Source of the DNA: UBA4285 sp050944355
GTDB lineage: Bacteria > Bacillota > Clostridia > Lachnospirales > Lachnospiraceae
DNA length: 45,656 bases
NCBI GenBank assembly: GCA_050944355.1
Contig: JBMNQX010000013.1
Span: 1-45,656 of the forward strand
Direction: 5' to 3'
Shown here: positions 1-6,789 of the stretch, piece after piece
Layout of the letters: every line of letters begins with the position of its first letter
How positions within the stretch are numbered: the first letter of the stretch is position 1
The notes under the pieces: model-generated
Databases searched by the model: none
Seen by the model: the letters and a program-made list of their open reading frames with translations, nothing else
What the model was told of the DNA's origin: nothing
Position numbers and translations under genes: made by a program

Positions 1-180
1 TGCTATGCGCTGTATAAGTGGCTGCACCTGGGATCACCCCCGCATACGCGGGAACCACACTACTGCATGTAAGTGGGATAATGTGATTCCGGGATCACCC
101 CCGCATACGCGGGAACCACAACAGACACGAGGAAGGAAAAGCATGAGACTGAGGATCACCCCCGCATACGCGGGAACCAC
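1..180 (-). CRISPR. Type I-E CRISPR array, leader-proximal end
   Basis: Three direct repeats lie at 30-58, 91-119 and 152-180, with an exact 61-base period and two complete 32-base spacers at 59-90 and 120-151; a third spacer is cut by the window edge at 1-29. The 28-base core is identical in all three copies, and only the base at its array-distal end differs (C, C, T on the minus strand). Read on the minus strand the repeat begins GTGGTTCCCGCG and contains the hairpin CCCGC-GTAT-GCGGG, typical of type I-E repeats cut by Cas6e. Orientation follows from the repeat sequence and from the cas operon, which runs into the array. The repeat at 152-180 is therefore leader-proximal and spacer 120-151 should be the newest. 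Confidence 0.97.
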
Positions 181-200
181 AGATAAAAGATCCCTTAAAA
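181..200 (-). promoter_or_regulatory. Very short candidate CRISPR leader
   Basis: Only 20 bases, 16 of them A or T on the minus strand, separate the TGA stop of the cas2 fusion from the first repeat. If this is the leader end of the array, the signals for spacer integration and for array transcription must lie mostly inside the 3' part of cas2, or the array is read from the cas operon. No -10/-35 pair is visible in the gap. Confidence 0.4.
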
Positions 201-1133
201 TCAACCTTCTTTACACAGAACATCCCGGAAATTATTTACTTTCTTTGAAAGCTGAAAGATTAATTTCGCATCTTCTAAAGCCCGATGAGGAACCGAATTA
301 CTTATCCCATATGATTTTAAAACAGACGACAGTTTATAGTTTGATAGAAACAGAAAATCTTTTTTTACCAGTTTCATCAGATCTATGGTCCTGTTACGAA
401 TAACAGGCAGCCCCTGACTTTCAAGAGCTGCATTTAAGAATTGAACATCAAAATTGATGTTATACCCAACGAGAGGCAAATCCTCGATAAAATTGACCAA
501 TCTCTCAAGTACCGGTTTCAACTCTTTGGCATCAGTCAGCATAGTATCTGTAATTCCAGTCAATTGAACAATTTTTTCCGGTATTTTCTTATGAATATCA
601 ATCAAATCTTGTAATAACGAAGTTTCACCGTCTTCGTATTTTACAGCTCCAATTTCGATAATTGCATCATGAGAAGCATCCAGTCCGGTAGTTTCTATAT
701 CTAAAACTACATAGCGCTCCTTGGGTTTACCTTTCTTCTTGACAGCTTCTCTGGCAACGCTGTCTCTTTCAGGCTTCACTCGTGTCACCACACGTGCTTT
801 ATGCATCTTATAGGCAGAACTGAAACCATTTGCCAGAGATTCCTGTTCACGCGGTTCAGAGGGGATCATTACTAGCGGTATACCGTCACAATCAATAACG
901 GAACGGCCGGAATTAATGGTTTGAAAATTGTATCCAATTTCATTGTGATACGAATAACTGATTGTCGCTTCTCCTGATTCCACAGAATCACAAACCCGTT
1001 TCCAAATATGCTCTCGAATTCGTGAATTAAAATTCCCTACATAAACCCCGGTTGATATTTCCTGCATCCACTTCGTCAGATCTCCTCTGAGAGAAGGCGG
1101 AACATTTGTTAATGTAATGACAGTAAACGGCAT
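201..1133 (-). CDS. cas2: Cas2 fused to DEDDh exonuclease (type I-E adaptation)
   Basis: Residues 1 to about 95 are a type I-E Cas2 domain (start MPFTVITLTNVPPSLRG), the dimer that bridges two Cas1 dimers in the spacer-integration complex. After a basic linker (about 105-138), residues 140-300 form a DnaQ-like 3'-5' exonuclease with a full DEDDh set: D145-x-E147 in VLDIETTG, D229 in YNINFD, H283 and D288 in HRALED. Such fusions are known, for example in Streptococcus thermophilus type I-E, where the exonuclease is thought to trim prespacers. The ATG at 1131-1133 is preceded by GAGGA at a spacing of 8 and follows the cas1 stop by 3 bases, so it is the last gene of the cas operon. Length and all catalytic residues are intact. 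Confidence 0.95.
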   Translation of the reverse strand: MPFTVITLTNVPPSLRGDLTKWMQEISTGVYVGNFNSRIREHIWKRVCDSVESGEATISYSYHNEIGYNFQTINSGRSVIDCDGIPLVMIPSEPREQESLANGFSSAYKMHKARVVTRVKPERDSVAREAVKKKGKPKERYVVLDIETTGLDASHDAIIEIGAVKYEDGETSLLQDLIDIHKKIPEKIVQLTGITDTMLTDAKELKPVLERLVNFIEDLPLVGYNINFDVQFLNAALESQGLPVIRNRTIDLMKLVKKDFLFLSNYKLSSVLKSYGISNSVPHRALEDAKLIFQLSKKVNNFRDVLCKEG

Positions 1134-1136
1134 GTA

Positions 1137-2078
1137 TTAATCCTCACTGTAATTAATGCCATAGGCAACAGTTCCTACCTTGTCATCCCATAATTGAAGC
1201 GGTTCAAGAGAAATCTGATCATCGGCATCAACATTTAACAGATATTGAATATCCTTTACGATATGAATCAAGATTTTTCCATCAGCGAATTTATTCCGGA
1301 CTTTTAAGCGGGTTATACGCCCCACATCATCTCCCTTTTCATATTCGGAAGCAACCTGAAACGCGATTGGAATTGTATATTCTGTTTTATAAAGATCAGC
1401 AATATCATACACAAAAGACAGGTCATGGCCTGTATGCACAAATCCTAGTCCCGGACATAACCCCAAAGCACATATTACACTGTGCACAACCCCGTATAAT
1501 GCAACATTGGCAGCCGACAACGCCTGGTTAATCGGATCCGAGCCACTGTAATTGTCAGGATCATATTCTCTTTTATCCCAGACCACATTATATTTCTGAG
1601 CCATGCTGCGATATACCCGCCGCACTCTGGCGCCTTCATGTGCTCTGAGTTGCTGCATGGTCAATTTTGATACGTCTTCTTCCGGAAAGCGCATCTTATA
1701 CATCTTTCTTGCGACCGCAACCCTTTGTCTGGAATTTGTCACAAGGGCTGCCTGTTTTTCCAGAAATCTCGTCGTCCTTGCCAAAGATCTTCCGTGTGCA
1801 TATTGTCTGACCCCGTGTTCACCCACCCAGACCATGCTGGTTCCTGTATCCCCGAGCAATTCTACCGCACGATGGCTTATGTCAGTCCCAGGTCCGAGAA
1901 AAAGCACACCGATAATAGCCGCAGGTATACGGACAGTACCTCTGCTGTCCAAAACCGTAATGGCTCCGTCCTGTCTGTTAATCCGGGCATGCTCCAGATA
2001 TATAAACGTGACCCGGTCTTCAATTTGCGGCAGTTCTTGTATTTTTATTTTGTCTGTTGCCTTTTCTGATCTTTTCAT
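1137..2078 (-). CDS. cas1: Cas1 integrase, type I-E
   Basis: This is the metal-dependent integrase that inserts new spacers at the leader end of the array, in complex with Cas2. The protein is 313 residues, normal for Cas1e. Against E. coli Cas1 the catalytic residues fall at a constant offset of seven: E148 (RAHEGARVR), H215 (GFVHTGHD), D225 and D228 (VYDIADLYK) correspond to E141, H208, D218 and D221. The N-terminal beta domain and C-terminal helical domain are both present. Its ATG overlaps the cas6e stop by four bases, which indicates translational coupling. Nothing suggests inactivation. Confidence 0.96.
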   Translation of the reverse strand: MKRSEKATDKIKIQELPQIEDRVTFIYLEHARINRQDGAITVLDSRGTVRIPAAIIGVLFLGPGTDISHRAVELLGDTGTSMVWVGEHGVRQYAHGRSLARTTRFLEKQAALVTNSRQRVAVARKMYKMRFPEEDVSKLTMQQLRAHEGARVRRVYRSMAQKYNVVWDKREYDPDNYSGSDPINQALSAANVALYGVVHSVICALGLCPGLGFVHTGHDLSFVYDIADLYKTEYTIPIAFQVASEYEKGDDVGRITRLKVRNKFADGKILIHIVKDIQYLLNVDADDQISLEPLQLWDDKVGTVAYGINYSED

Positions 2079-2710
2079 TTCACGGGAATAACTGTCAGCA
2101 TTCCAAATCCATACGCTTTTTTTCGGCCAATTCCCTTGCAGAGAGCATTCCGAAAAACCTCTTCATCGCTCACCCGAAGGATTCCTTCGTACGCGGCCTG
2201 GCATAAGTGCAGCGGCCGCTGCCCTGCCTTTTTTAACACAACATATCTTCGCTCCGTGATTGTGTACTGATCAGGAAGAAGTTCAAACCCATTTGTGGCA
2301 GCTTTCCTTTCAAGATAGGCGAGCTGCTGACTTGCCGTCACTTCCGGGTAAACTTTTCCCCGCTTGTCTTTCGGATTCGAAACAGAATGCACCGGATTCA
2401 AAACAGCACGGAAACGATAAATGCCGCCTGTGTGAATGCTCTTCAGAAACGGTTCATAATCTTTTGTGGCAGCTGTCCCCGGGACACCGTATTTCTCAAG
2501 TTTTGAAAGATCCGGCCGCCCTTCACTGACAATTAACAAATATGGCTTATTCTTTAATGTGTCCAGCCGCCATAATTTTCTACTCCGCACATTGTGCTTC
2601 TGTTCATCCGGAAAGCTGTCTTCTACCCAGCTGTGATACGCCCCAACATGTGTCAGATCACGTATTTTCTGACGATTATTTACATCCAATTCAACACGTG
2701 ATAAATACAT
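2075..2710 (-). CDS. cas6e: Cas6e pre-crRNA endonuclease (CasE/Cse3)
   Basis: This ribonuclease cuts the CRISPR transcript 3' of the repeat hairpin and stays bound to the crRNA in Cascade. The 211-residue protein starts MYLSRVELD, typical of the family, has a histidine at 26 (GAYHSWVE) in the place of the known catalytic His, and ends with the glycine-rich RNA-binding loop GIGRKKAYGFGML near residues 192-204. It starts one base after the cas5e stop region and overlaps cas1 by four bases. The CCCGC-GTAT-GCGGG repeat hairpin in the neighbouring array is the expected substrate. Confidence 0.95.
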   Translation of the reverse strand: MYLSRVELDVNNRQKIRDLTHVGAYHSWVEDSFPDEQKHNVRSRKLWRLDTLKNKPYLLIVSEGRPDLSKLEKYGVPGTAATKDYEPFLKSIHTGGIYRFRAVLNPVHSVSNPKDKRGKVYPEVTASQQLAYLERKAATNGFELLPDQYTITERRYVVLKKAGQRPLHLCQAAYEGILRVSDEEVFRNALCKGIGRKKAYGFGMLTVIPVK

Positions 2711-2711
2711 T

Positions 2712-3416
2712 TCAATCTCCTAGTGATGCAAACACATCATGTTCTTCCTGTTGCTGCTTAACTTTTATTTCTGTCTCAGCTTCCTGTCGCCAGATATAAC
2801 TGCGGTTCTCCCATGACAAAGACGAGATTAAATCTCTTCTCAGGGTTACAGGTTTTCCTGCAAGGCTTTGAACGTCCGCATATATATAAACAGGGCCTGA
2901 ATATTTTCTGCGATACCACCCTTCTGCCTGCAGTGGCTCCTGTTGCAACGACGTTATCACATCCTGCTCTGTCACTCTCAGAAGAAAATCTTCCGGAACG
3001 GGGCAGGACCGTCTGCCCATATAGAGCTGAAAATATGGATGTCGCAAAGCCTGAATAATCTCATCCATCCACTGATCGTCATCATGTCCGACAGCCGCTA
3101 CAAATACAGCATCTTCCAGATAATATCTGTGTGTAACATATGTCCTTTCCAGTACGGGATCAGGATGATACTTGTACCTGTGGGCTGTCTGATAATCATC
3201 TGTTATAGTGCCTGTCTGGTCTGTGCGGACTGCGAACTGGAGTTGATTCAGATCACGGATTTTATTTTCTTCATTTCTTCTATAACCGAACGCCGCCGCA
3301 ATAAGTCCTACTACTGCGCTTTTCGAAGGATGTAAATCCGTATGACGGGTTTCGAAATGCGAAGAAGTCCCCCAGGACTGCAGTGGTCCGGCAAATTTCA
3401 ACAACACAGTTTTCAT
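2712..3416 (-). CDS. cas5e: Cas5e, Cascade crRNA 5'-handle-binding subunit (CasD)
   Basis: A RAMP protein of Cascade that caps the 5' handle of the crRNA. I take the start as the ATG at 3414-3416, giving MKTVLLKFAGPLQSWG, the hallmark Cas5 N-terminus; an upstream ATG at 3464 lies inside cas7e and adds 16 residues that look unrelated. With this start the gene is 234 residues, normal for Cas5e, and lies one base after the cas7e TGA, preceded by GGAAGAG. The segment SKSAVVGLIAAAFGYRR (about residues 31-47) is the conserved loop after strand 1. Co-transcribed with the rest of the operon. Confidence 0.94.
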   Translation of the reverse strand: MKTVLLKFAGPLQSWGTSSHFETRHTDLHPSKSAVVGLIAAAFGYRRNEENKIRDLNQLQFAVRTDQTGTITDDYQTAHRYKYHPDPVLERTYVTHRYYLEDAVFVAAVGHDDDQWMDEIIQALRHPYFQLYMGRRSCPVPEDFLLRVTEQDVITSLQQEPLQAEGWYRRKYSGPVYIYADVQSLAGKPVTLRRDLISSLSWENRSYIWRQEAETEIKVKQQQEEHDVFASLGD

Positions 3417-3417
3417 A

Positions 3418-4491
3418 TCATGACTCTTCCTGCATCCATGACTCGATCTGTCCGAGATCGTCAATCAATGCCTTAAGACTGGGCTCTTCTTTTCCTTCCG
3501 GTTTTTCTGCCAGATCTACCTGGGAAACGTAAAATGTTAGTACAGGCTTATCGACAAATTTCTCTGCTTTTCCCAATTCATCAAAAAGCCGCTTTACAGA
3601 CTCTTCTACATATCCGTTATTAGACCGCACCGGCTTCTCATACGCACTCACCAGACTGACAGGTCTGTCTGTCCGTACATTTACCATGATCGCCTGTGGA
3701 AGTGTAGTATTGGCAAATGTATTCATCTTTCCTGTCGGCATCGAATTGGAAAACGCCTCCACGAAAAGTTTCAAAGCTTCCACGGCAGTTTCGCGGCTGC
3801 CGAGCTGATGAACAAGCTCGTGCACGGCGACATCAGCGTAGCGGTAGAGTGTTTCTGAATTGTACTCGATGGTTCCAAGCATTCCGGCACCCGCCTGATC
3901 TTCCGGCGACATATCATCCATCGCGGTATAATAATCGAACTCTGTCTGTACAGCGTGTGTGGAAATCGCATGAGCAACCTGTGCGGATGCATCTTCGTTG
4001 AGCGACGGGTCATCTGCAACCATGCGGCCAAACAGTGCGATATCGATTTCCGGATTGTCATTAAGACAATCTTTTAATATTTTTCTGTCTTTCTCGCCGC
4101 GAAGTGCCGCACTGGCCAGGGATTCTGCCTGCTTTTTGCCGAGAAAGAAAAGAGCCTTTGCAGCTTTGTCTTTATCCGTTTTAATCCCTGCCGCGTTCAG
4201 TACAGCCTCAGCCATTTCCATAGCTTTTGTCTCATTCACTGAAGGATCTGCCTTTTGAATCTGCTCCGCGACATAATTTACAATTCGCTTAGTCCGCACA
4301 CCAAGATTTACACTGCTGTGTTCCTGAAAATAGGCGCGCATCGCTCTTTTCCAGGCCTGAGAGCTCACTCTCGCCCGCTGAACTCCACCATACTGCGCTG
4401 TCTTGGGACTTCCGGAATCATCCCGGTTTACATTTGACGGCGGTAAAGTCTGAATTGCATGAATGTCCAAATACAGTCTCTGATTGTTCAT
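3418..4491 (-). CDS. cas7e: Cas7e, Cascade backbone subunit (CasC/Cse4)
   Basis: Six copies of this subunit form the Cascade backbone along the crRNA spacer. The start is set at the ATG 4489-4491 (MNNQRLYLDIHAIQTLPPS), which has GAGGAG eight bases upstream; the longer frame starting at 4560 lies in cse2 and its N-terminus is unrelated. The 357-residue protein carries the conserved segments NVNRDDSGSPKTAQYGG and RARVSSQAWKRAMR at residues 18-50, both typical of Cse4. It follows cse2 by two bases and is one base before cas5e. No frame damage is visible. Confidence 0.95.
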   Translation of the reverse strand: MNNQRLYLDIHAIQTLPPSNVNRDDSGSPKTAQYGGVQRARVSSQAWKRAMRAYFQEHSSVNLGVRTKRIVNYVAEQIQKADPSVNETKAMEMAEAVLNAAGIKTDKDKAAKALFFLGKKQAESLASAALRGEKDRKILKDCLNDNPEIDIALFGRMVADDPSLNEDASAQVAHAISTHAVQTEFDYYTAMDDMSPEDQAGAGMLGTIEYNSETLYRYADVAVHELVHQLGSRETAVEALKLFVEAFSNSMPTGKMNTFANTTLPQAIMVNVRTDRPVSLVSAYEKPVRSNNGYVEESVKRLFDELGKAEKFVDKPVLTFYVSQVDLAEKPEGKEEPSLKALIDDLGQIESWMQEES

Positions 4492-4493
4492 AA

Positions 4494-5102
4494 TTAATTC
4501 TCCTCTTCTGAAGTTGATTGAATTGCCGTTTTTGACTTTGAATAGTAATCCTGTGCCCATCGAAGGCAGACTTTCTTTCCGCTGCCTCTCTGGAACCAGA
4601 ATAAATCATCAGCCAGTTTCGGGAAATTTATAGTGATATTGCCCTTACTTTTCGCGATTTTAATAATTTGGCGCAGGTGATAGGTTAATTCCGAATACGT
4701 GTCAGATGTAATCAACGCATTAAATCTACGGTCCAGTGCCTGGGAATCGTTCGCATCTCTGATGCCGCTCAGCGACTTTCCGACGGAGCCCTTGTAATGG
4801 CTATCGGACGTGACTTTTTCTGATGCTCCCTGCATACACATCGAGTATAACTGCAATGCGTTAAATACGGCTTTTTCTTCCGGTGTTTCATTCCCGTTGC
4901 GGCTCAAAAATTCCTGTGGCAGATTTTCAAAAATAAGCGGCCAGACCATACCTGCCTCTGTCAACGACTTACCGATCGAATTTCTGAGATTCGCAAGTAT
5001 TGCAGCCCTTTGACTGGGGTACTGGCTTTCAATAACTCGGATAATATGTTCCGTAACTTTTCCCACAGAAACAGCATCTGTTTGAATTTCACTCAATTTC
5101 AT
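4494..5102 (-). CDS. cse2: Cse2 (Cas11e), Cascade small subunit
   Basis: Two copies of this helical protein line the inside of Cascade and hold the displaced and target DNA strands. The preferred start is the ATG at 5100-5102 (MKLSEIQTDAV), with GGGGAG eight bases upstream; the frame could begin at 5156 but those residues lie in cas8e. The product is 202 residues, somewhat longer than the roughly 160 of E. coli CasB. Conserved Cse2 features seen are LRNSIGKSLTEAGMVWP near the N-terminal third and RRFNALITSD in the middle. It lies four bases after cas8e in the same operon. Confidence 0.9.
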   Translation of the reverse strand: MKLSEIQTDAVSVGKVTEHIIRVIESQYPSQRAAILANLRNSIGKSLTEAGMVWPLIFENLPQEFLSRNGNETPEEKAVFNALQLYSMCMQGASEKVTSDSHYKGSVGKSLSGIRDANDSQALDRRFNALITSDTYSELTYHLRQIIKIAKSKGNITINFPKLADDLFWFQRGSGKKVCLRWAQDYYSKSKTAIQSTSEEEN

Positions 5103-5106
5103 CACC

Positions 5107-6789
5107 TCATCTCCCCAATTTTGACAAAAGTATATTCTTAAATTTTTGATATGCACTTACAATATTAAAAATCTTACCTTCCTTTTCAATTCCGATAAAA
5201 TCTCTCGTTGTAGCACGGTTAATAAGAGTTTCAGCCTGATTCATGGTGATAGTCTTTAATATTGCATACCATTCTGAAATTTTCTTATTTACGTCGTCAT
5301 CCGGCTGTATACTTGCAAGCCATGTCCGAAATGGTGAATTAAGGCTCTGATACAATTTCTCTGTCTCCGAGTCCACAAATATTTTTCCATCTTTATTCAT
5401 ATCCTTGCCCCGGATTTCTGCCGTATCTTTTGCGAATCCCCGGTAGATATCCGCTGCCTGCTTTGTCATTTCTACTGTGTCGTTGATTCTTACCGTCCAT
5501 CCGTCAGCTGACGTATCCGCGATAATAAAATCATTTGCCTTCAGCTCATCGACAATTTCATCAACAGGCACCCAGGAAGTAGCATTTCCGTCATCCTGCA
5601 TGCTGACTGCCTGCAAATCGATCCACTTACTTCCTATCGTTTTCCTTACTTTTGTCAGATGATTAATGATTGCCGGCTGCTTCTGACCGGATTCTCCTGA
5701 AGTTTTAAGCGCGATCAAGCCAAATGATCTCCACATAGCCTGATCCGCTTTGTGTTTTCTGGGAGTATAGTGTCCTTTATTTTCTCCGGTTTTATTCATG
5801 TTCCAGATTGTCATCGGCTCCAGAAAATTATCAAGGTGCTCAATAGCCGGAAGTTTGATGATCTTCAGGGATGTCGCGGCGCCATCTTTCGTCTCCGGAT
5901 CGATAAATACAGCTCTGCTCCAATTCGTATAAAGTTCCGCCAGATTATCGATTCGTTTTCCACTCTGCAGTTTTTCGATTATTTCTCTTCCGCTGCGCTC
6001 CCAGCAGGGATTTTCTTTACTGACGCTGTACATCGACTCCGTGTGAACTGGTATGTAATTCAACATGAGCGTCTCAAAGAGATTGTCACCTTCAAGATAC
6101 AGACCGCCGATATCAAAAAGCCATCCCTTGGAAGGTTTCTGCGTCTTCTCGACGATGCTTGTTTTGTCAGATAATCCGATATATCCCTGCAGCATTATCA
6201 GCCATCGCGCCAAAGCAGAAGGGCTCATGAAATCTTTACGATCCGCAGCAACAGGTGAAAACAGTGCTGTCTTATTTCCACTCTCAGAAATCAATCGGTT
6301 CAAATTTCGTCCTGAAAACTCTGTCGGCTTTTTCCCTTCCGGCGTTATTCTGCTCATTTCTTCATCTGTCACCTGATAGAACGGATGTTTGTCATCAAAT
6401 AAGTAAAAATGATCCCGCCATTTTTCAAGATATTGGCAGACAACATCCGGAAAGTGTCCGGATTTCCACATTCTGCTCCAATTTGCTTCTTTCGCGTCAG
6501 TATAGTCCTCTTCATCATCCTCATCGACATCACTGACCTGCTGCATTTGATCATTGACCTCGATATATGGATACGGATTTCCGTTGTCGTCAAATCTTGA
6601 AAATACCGTCTGCACAATAGCTAACAGAAACCGCATCACGGCAAAATCCTGCGTTTTCATTTCACCGGAAATACACTGATACTGCTCCGTATGCCGAAAT
6701 ACATCCAGAAGCGATACCTCCGTCTGCTTTCCCTCGCGTTTTGAAACGACCGCAATCCACGGCTCATCCAACAGATTGTATCGACTCAT
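5107..6789 (-). CDS. cas8e: Cas8e, Cascade large subunit (CasA/Cse1)
   Basis: The large subunit recognises the PAM and recruits Cas3. The 560-residue protein opens with MSRYNLLDEPWIAVV, the characteristic Cse1 N-terminus (NLLDEPWI), and contains the family segments HPFYQVTDEE (near residue 135) and GWLFDIGGLYLEGDNLFETL (near 224). The C-terminal 120 residues should form the four-helix bundle that contacts Cse2 and Cas3. The ATG overlaps the cas3 stop by four bases (ATGA). Length is within the family range of about 500-560. Confidence 0.94.
   Translation of the reverse strand: MSRYNLLDEPWIAVVSKREGKQTEVSLLDVFRHTEQYQCISGEMKTQDFAVMRFLLAIVQTVFSRFDDNGNPYPYIEVNDQMQQVSDVDEDDEEDYTDAKEANWSRMWKSGHFPDVVCQYLEKWRDHFYLFDDKHPFYQVTDEEMSRITPEGKKPTEFSGRNLNRLISESGNKTALFSPVAADRKDFMSPSALARWLIMLQGYIGLSDKTSIVEKTQKPSKGWLFDIGGLYLEGDNLFETLMLNYIPVHTESMYSVSKENPCWERSGREIIEKLQSGKRIDNLAELYTNWSRAVFIDPETKDGAATSLKIIKLPAIEHLDNFLEPMTIWNMNKTGENKGHYTPRKHKADQAMWRSFGLIALKTSGESGQKQPAIINHLTKVRKTIGSKWIDLQAVSMQDDGNATSWVPVDEIVDELKANDFIIADTSADGWTVRINDTVEMTKQAADIYRGFAKDTAEIRGKDMNKDGKIFVDSETEKLYQSLNSPFRTWLASIQPDDDVNKKISEWYAILKTITMNQAETLINRATTRDFIGIEKEGKIFNIVSAYQKFKNILLSKLGR

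Noticed and set aside
5..403. Open frame of 132 codons across the CRISPR repeats
   Set aside because: It reads through the repeats and spacers and into the antisense of cas2; the repeated peptide is a product of the repeats.
3417..3464. Longer N-terminus for Cas5e
   Set aside because: The added residues lie within cas7e and do not resemble Cas5, whereas MKTVLLKFAGPLQSWG does.
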